This document shows, piece by piece, positions 1-9,107 of a DNA stretch of 64,000 bases. The position numbers and the translations under genes were made by a program. The notes beneath the pieces were generated by a model. The model did not search any database. It saw nothing but the letters and a program-made list of their open reading frames with translations, and was not told the DNA's origin. The stretch is from Nitzschia sp. DOCU1 (Eukaryota > Bacillariophyta > Bacillariophyceae > Bacillariales > Bacillariaceae). Position 1 is the stretch's first letter; each line of letters opens with the position of its first letter. Location of the stretch: positions 1,984,001-2,048,000 of the forward strand of contig OX595993.1 of assembly GCA_951394045.1 (NCBI GenBank). Direction: 5' to 3'.

Positions 1-591
1 TCGATACCTCATTGTCATTCGAAATGGAATATGGGGGAGACGAACTAATGAAGCACGGGGGAGGGGAGAAAACAGGGGTGGCACCAGGGGAAACCCGCCG
101 GCCGGCCGTGCTGTCTGGTGGCGAACATGTGAGACAGATTTACATAACAACATTTCATGCAGGCGAATAATAAGAGAGGTATCCGGCCTGACGAAGGCCA
201 GGACAGAGTCTCATTCAAGACGCGGCGAGAGCCACACATGCAATCGCCGTCTTCCTCGCTCGTCGGCGGCTCATCGACCTCTTTCGCGTTTCGCTTCCCA
301 CCTCCTCCTACCGCCGCGGATGACACACCCATTGCCGCATTGGACCGGGTCGTTTGCCATTTCCATGCAACTTGTGTGCATTGACATCCATCTCCTCCCT
401 TTCACATTGCTCTGACAAGACAAGGAACTTTAGCGTTTGAAAGACGAGATTCTTCTGGCTTTTGGGTGGAAAGGTCTCGGTAGTAACTCCAAGATCGAGC
501 TGTTGCAAGTGCTGTATCGTTCGTAACGCGCCGGCCACTTGTTCTGTGCCACGTAGCACTTTCCGCTTTTATCCGAAATTTTCTGGACAAG
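1..591. other. Intergenic / 5' flank, no gene seen
   Basis: Short open frames occur on both strands but none has domain features, a convincing start or splice partners. The 3' part is presumably promoter and 5' UTR of the gene starting at 592. Confidence 0.55.
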
Positions 592-3275
592 ATGAGCGAC
601 GATGAAGACGACGTCGTTGTGAATGGTCGCAGCAAGAGATCTGCGTTGAACAAGTCAGGACGTAAACGATTGCGGACCCTGACGGATTCGTCCGACGAGG
701 AGGATGAAGATTTGTTCAATGATAGCGACGTTGACGATCTAGGATCCGATGACGGAGCAGCCGAGCAGGCGGATCATTCGTTTTCAAAGGATGCTCTGAA
801 GAAAGCGCTGGTAAGTGTGGGGTTTTGTTTCTGATTCCTTCCTTTTGTTTTTGTTGGATCTCATTGTTTTCTCACAAACTGGTTTCCCGACAGACCCGCC
901 TGACGGGGTGTTTGGATCCATCGATTTCCTATGAGGAAGACAAAATGAGCTCCTGGGCGGAAGTCGACGCAATTATCGTCGAGAAGAAAGTGAAGCTTAG
1001 GGATCTACTGCAGCTAGTCGAAATTTCAAATTCGAGAAGGTTGTCATTGGAGACCAAATGCGTTATATCCACGGTGGCCGCTCAGACTTGCAGACTATAC
1101 GAGGAAGCAGGCAAGCCGAAAGAGTGCAACCAGCTTTTTCTTAGACAAGACAAGAACGACAAGGATAAATCCAATCACCTTGCCAATTTCGTGTCGAATC
1201 GCTGGCTGCAAGAGTCCGCAAAGGCACTGAGCGATTCACCGAAAGTCAATGAAGCAGACAATATGCACGTTCACGTTCTGCAAGCGGGGTTGAGCTTTAT
1301 CAAAGCTGCCTACATCGTTAATGCCAAAGTCCTCAAAAATCTCAAGGAAAAGCAGGATATCGATTGGGTGGCTTTGGTGAATCGAATCAAGAAGATCAGC
1401 GTTGCCAAAAATCTTGATAAACTCCGCCAAGCGGTGGAATCTGCGAACGCGCACTTGGCTCCGATGGTTGAAGAGGCCCCTAATGCAAAAGCAGAAGGAA
1501 AAGGCGACGAGGCCAAGGCTTCGAATGATACCGAAGGGGACGACTCCGAACAGAAACCAATGTCGAAGATGCAACGATTGGCCCTGGCGAAAACAAAAGA
1601 ACGCCTGGAAGAAAACAAGCGTAGAGCCCATGCATGCAACATTCGCCGGACAAGCTCAACAGCATCAACTGGAAACCTTGCAGCAGCAGCAACGGCGCAG
1701 GCAACGTCAGGGGTGACGGCAGCTCCAGCCCACAGACTACCCCCTGCTCTGCCCGTCCCGACTCCTGCCGCAGCACCGGTAGTCCATGGCACTTGGGGCA
1801 CTTCGACGCCAAACGACCCTGCTCCAAGTTCCTTGAATGGCAACAGACTGCCTCCTGCTGCACCCGTCCCGACCCCTGCAGCGGCACCAGTAGTCCGTGG
1901 CAGTTGGGGAACTGCGACATCAAGCGATCCAAGTTCCTCGCATGGCAGAGTGCATCCAGATCCCCTTTCCAACTCTATGGCTCCTGCCTCTGCGCGACTG
2001 CAAGAATCGTCCGGTCCTGCTGCTCCTGTTGACAGGACGGCGGTCGCCCCATCAAGACAGACCGGCTATTCTAGGGCGTCACCAACGGGATTCCCGGTAG
2101 GGGCGCCCTCTGGAGCACCCCCCACTGCCGAGCCGACGTACAAAGGTGATTCGTCTAGTTGGCGCAGCACTTCTACCTATGGGACACATGCGCCTCGTCA
2201 AGCTTCGCAGGATGCGGCTCCTGTCACCGGACGAACCGGTTACAGCGATAGTGGCTACGGGCGTTCTCAACCTGACGGTGGACGTCACGATCAATATTCT
2301 GCTCAAGCTCCTCCCAAGGTGCCGCACGAAAATGTCGCTGCCGCCAACAGTTCATCCTACAACGGCAATTACCCTGAACCTCGCTCTCAAGTGTCTGTAC
2401 CGGTAGCGCCGGCTACTGGTGAATCCTCCAACTACAACCACGGCAGCGCTTGGAGCGGTGGTGCTGGATGGAATGGAAATGACGCGAGAAATGAGTCCTC
2501 TTGGAATGCCTCGTCCTCAAAGGCATCATCCCAGAATGGCGTCGGTGGTGCTATTGGCAACGGAGCTTGGGGGAGCAACTCTTCCAAGAACGTTACAACA
2601 TCACACGACAATCAAACGGGTGGAGGAGGAAGCTACTCCAACTATGGTGCCGAACAGGATGACTATCAGCGGAAACGGCGTCCGCCGAGGGACAACAACC
2701 AAAACAATAAACGTCCTCGTAACGATCGCAACGTTGCTCCGCGGGATGCAAATCCTCCGGTAGCCCCTGTCACTGGTGCTGGTCGCGGGCGTGGCCTTGG
2801 TCAGACCTTGCCAGCTTGGATGACCCAAGGCAACGCCAGTGTCGATGCTCCCGCGGGCATGAACAACTCGTCTGCGATGGGGGCTCCTCCGCCTGCGGTT
2901 GGATATAATGATGGCCCTTCCGGTGTGCCGCCAAACTCTCGAGGCTTCGACAATAGTGCTCGTCCGCCGCCTCGAAATCGCGATAGCAACTTTTCGCGCC
3001 AATCTGGCCAACCTGGGCGTGGTGGTCGGGGCCGGGGTCGAGGTCGAGGCGCTGATTTGAATCTTCCAGCCTGGATGACAGATGGAGGTAGGAACGAAGG
3101 TCCACAAGCTGCTGTGGGTCCGCCGGGTGTACCCCCAACAGGCAGTCGACAAGACAGAGGCCCTTCGCCGGGGCCTAGTGGCTTCCCTGATCCAGGCGCT
3201 TCCGGAGGCGGTAGAGGCCGGGGAATGACCCTCCCGGCATGGATGACACAGTCAGGTGGCGGCGCGAATGGATAA
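592..3275 (+). CDS. Acidic/helical N-terminus, RGG-box protein with LPAWMT repeats
   Basis: Two exons, 592..810 and 894..3275, give 866 aa. The intron is 83 nt, GTAAGT to CAG, phase 0. Exon 1 is acidic and Ser/Asp-rich with a basic patch (KRSALNKSGRKR), like nuclear proteins. Residues about 75-265 are predicted helical by eye. Next comes a Pro/Ala/Ser/Asn-rich disordered region with a 37-residue tandem duplication (VPTPAAAPVV core, about nt 1735-1957). The C-terminus has GRGRG/RGRGRG boxes, each followed by LPAWMT (residues near 711, 796 and 852). RGG boxes usually bind RNA, so a role in RNA metabolism is inferred. I do not recognise the family and assign no function. Confidence 0.8.
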
Positions 3276-3865
3276 GACAAGGACCTGCGCGCAAGGAGAG
3301 TTGCTTGTTCACAGGTAGCATCATCGATACCACACGCTGCGGTAGATTGGCGAACGGCGGCTTTCCAATTTCTGGTTTTGTTGTGTTGGCATCGGACGCA
3401 GAAAACCTCCTAGCTGCAATGACTCCACATAGCACTGCACGCAATTAAACAACTAGGTAGATGATTACTGAAAGTAACGTGCCACCAATGCCAAAGTACA
3501 GAGCAACAACACCTCGTGACCTAAAGCAGAGTTCGATGGATCGATACCGTCCTAGAGACAAAAACACACCCCTACGCAATAATGGTACGATAGTCGATAT
3601 TTATATTCGGAGTAAGTATCTACTCTACTCGAACAAAACAACCCAAATAAGCGAGGCCTTCGACCCTACAACTAGCGGGGACAAAGCATTTCGAACTAGC
3701 ACTGTAGGACACAATGAAAAGATTTCTAGACAGCGTAGATCATCAAGTCACCAAGGATTTCAGAGCAGCAAATAAACGATCATACTGAATACCAGATACG
3801 TCAAGGCTAATAGTACCAAACATTATCCCTAACTGATGGTCTACCTACATCCTCTTTCGATCCCT
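3276..3865. other. Convergent intergenic spacer
   Basis: This lies between the 3' ends of the RGG-box gene and the clathrin light chain gene. A 104-codon open frame at 3461..3775 (+) has no recognisable features and is not called. It presumably holds both 3' UTRs. Confidence 0.5.
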
Positions 3866-4528
3866 CTAGGCTCCCACAGCGGCAGCTCGAGCAGGTTCGT
3901 TCTTGAGCAGAATGAGTACATCACGCATTCGCTTGACATCTTCACCTTCATGGGCACCATCATGCTGAAGTTCGATCATTTTGCAGACCCGTTGCCAGCT
4001 GTTGTCGTTCTCCAAATCAGCTTCAATGGCTTCCAACTTGGCTTGCTCGTCCTCTCGGTTCTTGGCCATTTTGGCTTCTCGCTTGGCCTCCTTATCAGCC
4101 TGGAACTTTTCTAGTGTCACACGAGCAGACTCTACCAGTTCGGCCCTAGCGGCGTTCTCTTCGTCCTTGCGCTTGGCGAGAGTGACTTGCCACTCTTCGT
4201 TCCACTTTTGCATAATGGACGGTTCCATCGTCGCCGGAGGAATGGGCTCCTCGTCGAGGACAGTTTCCGCCATGTCTTCCGCGGCAGGAGGAGCGCCTAG
4301 AATGATGGGAGTTTCTTCGGCAGGCGGAGCGGCGAAAGCATCCATCTCATCGGCTTCCGGAGCACCGCCGGCAAATCCCATATCGGAAGGCATCTCATTC
4401 ACATCACCGAGCATTTCAGGGGCCGGTTCATCTTGCGGAGAGTCATCACCGATCATGGTAAAGTCGCCCATTTCCGCGGCAGGCGGGGCATCTGAGGGAG
4501 GCATTGCGAAAAAGTTATCTTCGTCCAT
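3866..4528 (-). CDS. CLC: Clathrin light chain
   Basis: Single exon, 220 aa, the usual length for the family. The light chain binds the clathrin heavy-chain hub and regulates coat assembly on coated vesicles. The N-terminal half (1-110) is acidic and Pro/Ala-rich with repeated APPA and Met residues. Residues about 115-190 form a charged helix (MQKWNEEWQ, then Lys/Glu/Ala-rich) as in the heavy-chain binding region. The C-terminus has the conserved WQRVCKMIEL and KRMRDVLILLKN segments. The start is the first Met (MDEDNFF). The gene is divergent from the cytochrome oxidase gene about 430 bp away. Confidence 0.92.
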   Translation of the reverse strand: MDEDNFFAMPPSDAPPAAEMGDFTMIGDDSPQDEPAPEMLGDVNEMPSDMGFAGGAPEADEMDAFAAPPAEETPIILGAPPAAEDMAETVLDEEPIPPATMEPSIMQKWNEEWQVTLAKRKDEENAARAELVESARVTLEKFQADKEAKREAKMAKNREDEQAKLEAIEADLENDNSWQRVCKMIELQHDGAHEGEDVKRMRDVLILLKNEPARAAAVGA

Positions 4529-4962
4529 TGTTTCTAATGTCAGGGATTTACTTTGGATGTAACTGTTGCACTACAAAAGTCCAAGGGTGTTATTATGAAA
4601 GACCTTTGACTTGCCTTGCCTTTTGGCATTGTCGCGCTGCTGCCGCCATGGTGGCGAGCACGCCAAGGATCGGCTCCGAAGCCAATCGTGACTGTCCATC
4701 GCGATCGAATTCAACGGATGCTTTCTAGAGCGCGCCGGCCGTGCCTTGCTTGGGCCAATCAAAGGCAAGCATCATCAGTAGGAAGAAGGAACGATGGAGG
4801 CTCATATGGCGATTCCGAATTCCGTCAAAATTGGAGTCGAAGATGTCAAAAGAGGTGCGAACGCGAACGCATGTCGCGAGATCTTCGCCCAAAAGAAGGC
4901 CTCAACACCGATTGGCACGCGCAACATCGCCATTTCCGACGGATAACTCAAAGTATCTCAAG
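4529..4962. promoter_or_regulatory. Divergent promoter region, CLC / COX6A
   Basis: 434 bp between two outward-facing genes, presumably carrying both promoters and 5' UTRs. No TATA box or other motif stands out. An open frame (4741..4965) runs in frame into the COX6A start codon and could add an N-terminal extension. I regard it as 5' UTR because the downstream Met begins a good mitochondrial presequence. Confidence 0.5.
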
Positions 4963-5602
4963 ATGGTACGTTGGTGAGGTTCCGAGACAGCAATGGCATT
5001 ACGATTCATGCAGATGTGTTATTTGTGTTGTTGTTGAAATGAAACGAGGGTTTTGTCATGGCCAGTCTTTGTGATTTGTCTTGTTGGAATTGCAACTTCG
5101 TTATATTCGCCTGGATCGGAATTTTCGTATTCTTACGCCATTTTTCCTGTTCGTAATTTATTCTATTTAGTCGTTTGTCGCACGCGTTGTTTCTCAAGGA
5201 TTGGCTCGCCGAGCAACCGCCGCCGTGACCATGGGCGGTCGACGATCGGTCCGAACAGTTCCCCGCCTAGGAACAGAGGCCGAGATGGAACAAGAAGCCA
5301 TTGCTCAGATCCGAGCTCGCTTGGCCTACCAAAAGGAGTTGATGGCTGCCAACCCGCACAAGTCGCACGCGGAAGAATGGTCGGAATTGTGGAACTGGAT
5401 CAAGATTTCCATTTTCGTGTGCGGCCCTGTGGTTGTCTTTTCCCTTTTTAAGGACTTGGTGATGGAGGAGCACCTGCACCGTCCCCATGGAGCGCTGCCA
5501 GAATACATGGGTATCCGTAACAAGGAATTCCCTTGGGAGTGTGGTCAGTGCGATCTCTTCGACTTGGACTGCTGGAAGAAGTGCCGTGCCGCCAAGGCCT
5601 GA
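4963..5602 (+). CDS. COX6A: Cytochrome c oxidase subunit 6a, mitochondrial
   Basis: Two exons, 4963..4965 (the ATG alone) and 5171..5602, give 144 aa. The intron 4966..5170 is GTACGT to TTTAG, phase 0. The join gives MSFVARVVSQGLARRA, a basic, hydroxylated, acid-free mitochondrial presequence. Without the intron the open frame starts at a TTG. The mature part has WSELWNWIKISIFV, a single membrane segment (IFVCGPVVVFSLF), and the family C-terminal YMGIRNKEFPW block. An extra Cys-rich tail (CGQCDLFDLDCWKKC) follows and is not in animal subunits as I recall. The subunit sits in the inner membrane in complex IV. Confidence 0.85.
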
Positions 5603-6067
5603 GCAGTTGGATGATCTAGATCTTTGAAAGATTCAAGGACGTGGACGAAAATAAATGATAACAGTTACTCTTTAGATAGCTGCGTAAATGTTCAGATAGG
5701 TAACTATTCCCTGGTGATTCAGCAGTCTTCGCTAGCTAGAGTAGTTAATAGAATCTATGTGGTCCTACTAGAAGCAAAAAAACTCTAGCAGCTCGTTTCT
5801 ACCCGGATCCTTTTGAACTCTCCTCTTCTACCCGGATGTCTCCCCGAAACTAGCTACCCGGATCCTATTCCGCGCCTCTACTTCCCCACCCCAGCTGATG
5901 GTGTTACTTCTAGCGAAGGAAGCTCAGCATGGCTGGCTCACGACACCACGAGATGAATTTGGATTTTAAAAATTAGAGCTCTGATCACGGGGCTGTGTTG
6001 TTCTAATATCCCTCTATTTATCTCTAGAGAAGTAAGGGGAGAGAGAGAGGTGTCCCCATCACATTCT
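5603..6067. other. Convergent spacer with CTACCCGGAT direct repeats
   Basis: No gene seen. Three direct copies of CTACCCGGAT occur at 5799, 5828 and 5854; the first and third continue CC. They are spaced 29 and 26 bp. The rest is presumably 3' UTR of the two converging genes. Confidence 0.6.
5799..5865. repeat. Three direct copies of CTACCCGGAT
   Basis: Copies start at 5799, 5828 and 5854, roughly 27 bp apart, in an otherwise unique 3' flank. Function unknown. Confidence 0.8.
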
Positions 6068-8599
6068 CTATATATCAATCTCAATAGTTTCTCTTCCCAA
6101 GTGTTTGGCCAATCGGGATCGCAAGTCTGGAGGTTCGCCACTGGCCGACGAATTTTGGGAAGATTGCAACAACGCCGTCGCAGCTGAGGATGGCGCCTTG
6201 GCAACAGCAATACCACAGTTTTCTTCGTCGTCTGACGAGTCGATCACCACTATAGATTGGTCGGCCTGCTGCTGCCGCTGATTGGTAGTGTTTTTCAATG
6301 CTCGCGCCGCCTTGGCGCCTTTCTTTTCGCTGCTAGTACTATCTTGCGACAGAGCCAGCCCAGAATTCGTAGTTGATGGTGATGAAAAACAAAAAGTGGT
6401 GTCGCTTTCCGAATCTCGTCGGGGCTTTCTAGACGCGACATTCCGGGGCGGTCCAGACTCGGCCAACGTGCCATTGGTGGTTGCGGTCGACGACAACATG
6501 GTAGCAAATAATGGCATTCGCGCCACGTTTGAAGTTGCGAGATTAGTAGCCATGTCCAATGTAATGTCCTCCCTGCTGTCGTCGTCGTCATCGTCGCTGT
6601 CAATATCAATCGCCAATGTTACTTGACCCTTGTCTCGATGACTAACGTTTGTCAACTTGTTGTTCTTTCCATTACCTCCGCCATCGCCGGACGAGGAAAA
6701 AGTAGGAGCTCGGCTAGCAAGGGCTTCATCTTCCGAAGACGAATCATGTTCTTCAGACCAAATTGGTTCGTAGGCAGAAGCAAAGGTCGTAGTTCGTCCA
6801 GTGGCAGCTTGTTCTTTGGGTGCCGGGGAGTCCATGGTCAAATCCAAACAACTAGATGCAGCCGCCCCTTGGCTATGGGCCGCAGCAGCAGCAATCCGAG
6901 TAGACGTTGAGGAATGCGTCGGTGCTCCAGTACTACTCGAGCCGGCGCTTGTACCACGGTAAGCAGTACCAGTAGAAGAGTTGGAACTGTCTGATACCGT
7001 CCTTGCGGCTGTTGTAGCTACTGCTGCCGCCGTCGTTCTCGTTGACTCAAGAGCTGTTGCGGCTTTTTTGGTGGGTGGTGGACCAATCGCGCCGCCTTCT
7101 CGGAGTTTCATCAACGTCCCATCACGTTCCACACAACAGACTATATCCAACTCCACCGCACTCTTGGGTCCCACTTTTTGCTGTCCACTGAGCACGTCCT
7201 TGACCAGCAACGCCGTCGGGGGTTGCTTTACCGAATCGTCTCCCCCAACAAGAGCAGCAGCAGAAGACGAAGCCTGAGATGATTCGCAAACACCATCATA
7301 GGCCGTTAGTAGGTGACTCCAAGTCGGATACTCAGTGGCAATAGCTTGGCATTTCTTTTGAGACAAGGACGTTACTTGCTTGAGCATGGCCATGTATATA
7401 GCACCCACTGTCTTGGTTCCGGCTTCTCGATCTCGTTCGACCTTTGCCTTGAGTTCAGCATAGGTTGTGAATCTGGACCTTCCAAAGGGTGGGACGGGTG
7501 GCGTATCAAAGACTAGCTCAAGCAACGAGGACGGTCGTCGGCGCTTTTTGCGTCTGTCTTGAGGTCCACTACCTCGACCTGCAAATATGGGTAGCTCATC
7601 AAAGGCATCCGGAAAGGTCCGTTGGACAAGTCGACGATGGAGTCCCTTGAGAGTTTGGACTGTATCTTGCAAGTGTTTGGTTTGAAGTACGGAAAATCCT
7701 AACTGAACCCGTGTCTCCATCATGGCCATGCGCAAGGTTTCTGCTGGACAGTTCTGCACCGTGTTCAAGTCGCCTTCGACCAAGTACAAGATTTGTGGCA
7801 GGCCACAATGATACAATCGCAACCGTTGTTCCAAAAAGCGGGTTCCATGAATAGAACTAGCTAGATCATTGACTTCTTTCCGTTCCAGGATGGTTCCCAA
7901 TAAGACTTCTACTACGGTAGTAGGAGTTTGACACTGTGCAATCCAAGCCATGTCTCCAATCGGTAGCGATCGTTCTTCGCAAGGAATTCCCGACTGCTGG
8001 CACTTGGCGACGACATTCTTGGATCTGTGTTCTCGAATATCCACTAGCAAAATGACCTTCCAGGGCCCCGATGGCAAGACTAGCTCTTCTGCTTGCTTTT
8101 TGGCAGTTTCAAACGCCTTTTCTTTGGCAGATGGCTTGACACTTGTTTCCTCTGAGGCTGCCGCTGTTTCGCTACTAGGGACGACAATGGATCCTGATGA
8201 GGTCAAAGTAGTCTGTTTGGACTTGCGCTTTCTACTTGGCTCTGTCGTGGTGCTCAATGTTGCTACCGATGCTGGTGGCGGTGGAGGAGGCTTTTTCTTG
8301 GCAGCTGCCGGCAGTGGAGCCGATCTAGCGGCATTAGGTACAATGATTCTCGACAGCCGATCCCCCACATATTTGAGTTCCATTGCTTGTTCAATGGTAA
8401 CAATAGGATGCTTGCAGTCGCGGACAGCGTTGATTGCTCGCTTGAGAGTAAACTTGAAATTGGATTGTGCCGCACGTTCCAGCATTTCTTGCAGACGATC
8501 CAAGGCGCCTTGATTGTCGGCATGTTTTGCCTTTACGCTTGTTGAGGTGTTGCCGAGCGGCGGTGCCGTCATTGTTCTTGCCGGGCGTGTCACCGTCAT
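6068..8599 (-). CDS. MUS81: MUS81-type structure-specific endonuclease (XPF/ERCC4 family)
   Basis: Single exon, 843 aa from the chosen Met (8599). The frame is open further upstream to 8821, but that part has no family similarity. MUS81 with an EME1-type partner cuts branched DNA at stalled forks and recombination intermediates. Residues about 30-85 match the N-terminal helix-hairpin-helix. Residues about 180-345 are the ERCC4 nuclease: ILLVDIREH, GD at 215-216, and the catalytic ERKEVNDL at 239-246. A second HhH region follows at about 395-490. Beyond this is a long Ser/Thr-rich disordered tail (about 350 aa) not usual in MUS81, with acidic SUMO-interaction-like motifs (IVVIDSSDDEE). XPF is less likely because the helicase-like half is absent. 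Confidence 0.87.
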   Translation of the reverse strand: MTVTRPARTMTAPPLGNTSTSVKAKHADNQGALDRLQEMLERAAQSNFKFTLKRAINAVRDCKHPIVTIEQAMELKYVGDRLSRIIVPNAARSAPLPAAAKKKPPPPPPASVATLSTTTEPSRKRKSKQTTLTSSGSIVVPSSETAAASEETSVKPSAKEKAFETAKKQAEELVLPSGPWKVILLVDIREHRSKNVVAKCQQSGIPCEERSLPIGDMAWIAQCQTPTTVVEVLLGTILERKEVNDLASSIHGTRFLEQRLRLYHCGLPQILYLVEGDLNTVQNCPAETLRMAMMETRVQLGFSVLQTKHLQDTVQTLKGLHRRLVQRTFPDAFDELPIFAGRGSGPQDRRKKRRRPSSLLELVFDTPPVPPFGRSRFTTYAELKAKVERDREAGTKTVGAIYMAMLKQVTSLSQKKCQAIATEYPTWSHLLTAYDGVCESSQASSSAAALVGGDDSVKQPPTALLVKDVLSGQQKVGPKSAVELDIVCCVERDGTLMKLREGGAIGPPPTKKAATALESTRTTAAAVATTAARTVSDSSNSSTGTAYRGTSAGSSSTGAPTHSSTSTRIAAAAAHSQGAAASSCLDLTMDSPAPKEQAATGRTTTFASAYEPIWSEEHDSSSEDEALASRAPTFSSSGDGGGNGKNNKLTNVSHRDKGQVTLAIDIDSDDDDDDSREDITLDMATNLATSNVARMPLFATMLSSTATTNGTLAESGPPRNVASRKPRRDSESDTTFCFSSPSTTNSGLALSQDSTSSEKKGAKAARALKNTTNQRQQQADQSIVVIDSSDDEENCGIAVAKAPSSAATALLQSSQNSSASGEPPDLRSRLAKHLGRETIEIDI

Positions 8600-9107
8600 T
8601 GTATCGAGACCCCCCCGACAAAGTATCGTCGGGGTTTCAAACAATAGCAAGATCACACTCTCCACGACGGACGCAGATGTCCATTGGAACAAATGCAACA
8701 AGGCAATGACGGCAGAATGATGGTCGTCGTTTTCGCCATTGCCAGTTTTCAAGGGAAGAAAAGGCGACAAAGGAGGGTTTCGAACCCGGAGGAAAGGCTG
8801 CGGCCAACTCCCCTCCCCCACTTCTTTTCGGGGCGCCCGCCAGGCTTGGAGAGATGCCAGCGCGCGATGTCACATGGGCGCGCCGGCGATGCCTCTGGCT
8901 GCATCCATGCCGCAACACCAATATCGCGACAATGGCGGCATGACCCAGGGTGCGGCCTCTCAACGGATCGAACTTGTTGATTTTCTGCCCAGTCCTAGTA
9001 AGAGTAGTGGATAATCGGCAATTGCATCTACAGTAGCTCATTGTAACATCCTACTCTACAGCTCTCACTTTTGTAACGCCACTGTGCGACAATAACGGAC
9101 CGCAAAA
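8600..9107. promoter_or_regulatory. Divergent promoter region, MUS81 / SEC5
   Basis: About 508 bp between outward-facing genes. No clear core promoter motif. A GGGTTTCGAACCC box near 8776 resembles a tRNA T-arm but no cloverleaf can be built around it. Confidence 0.5.

Noticed and set aside
8765..8810. GGGTTTCGAACCC in the MUS81/SEC5 spacer, like a minus-strand tRNA T-arm
   Set aside because: The outer T-stem pairs fail and there is no D- or anticodon arm upstream.
8600..8821. Upstream extension of MUS81 to 8821
   Set aside because: The extra 74 residues have no similarity to the family, while the Met at 8599 lies just before the HhH region.
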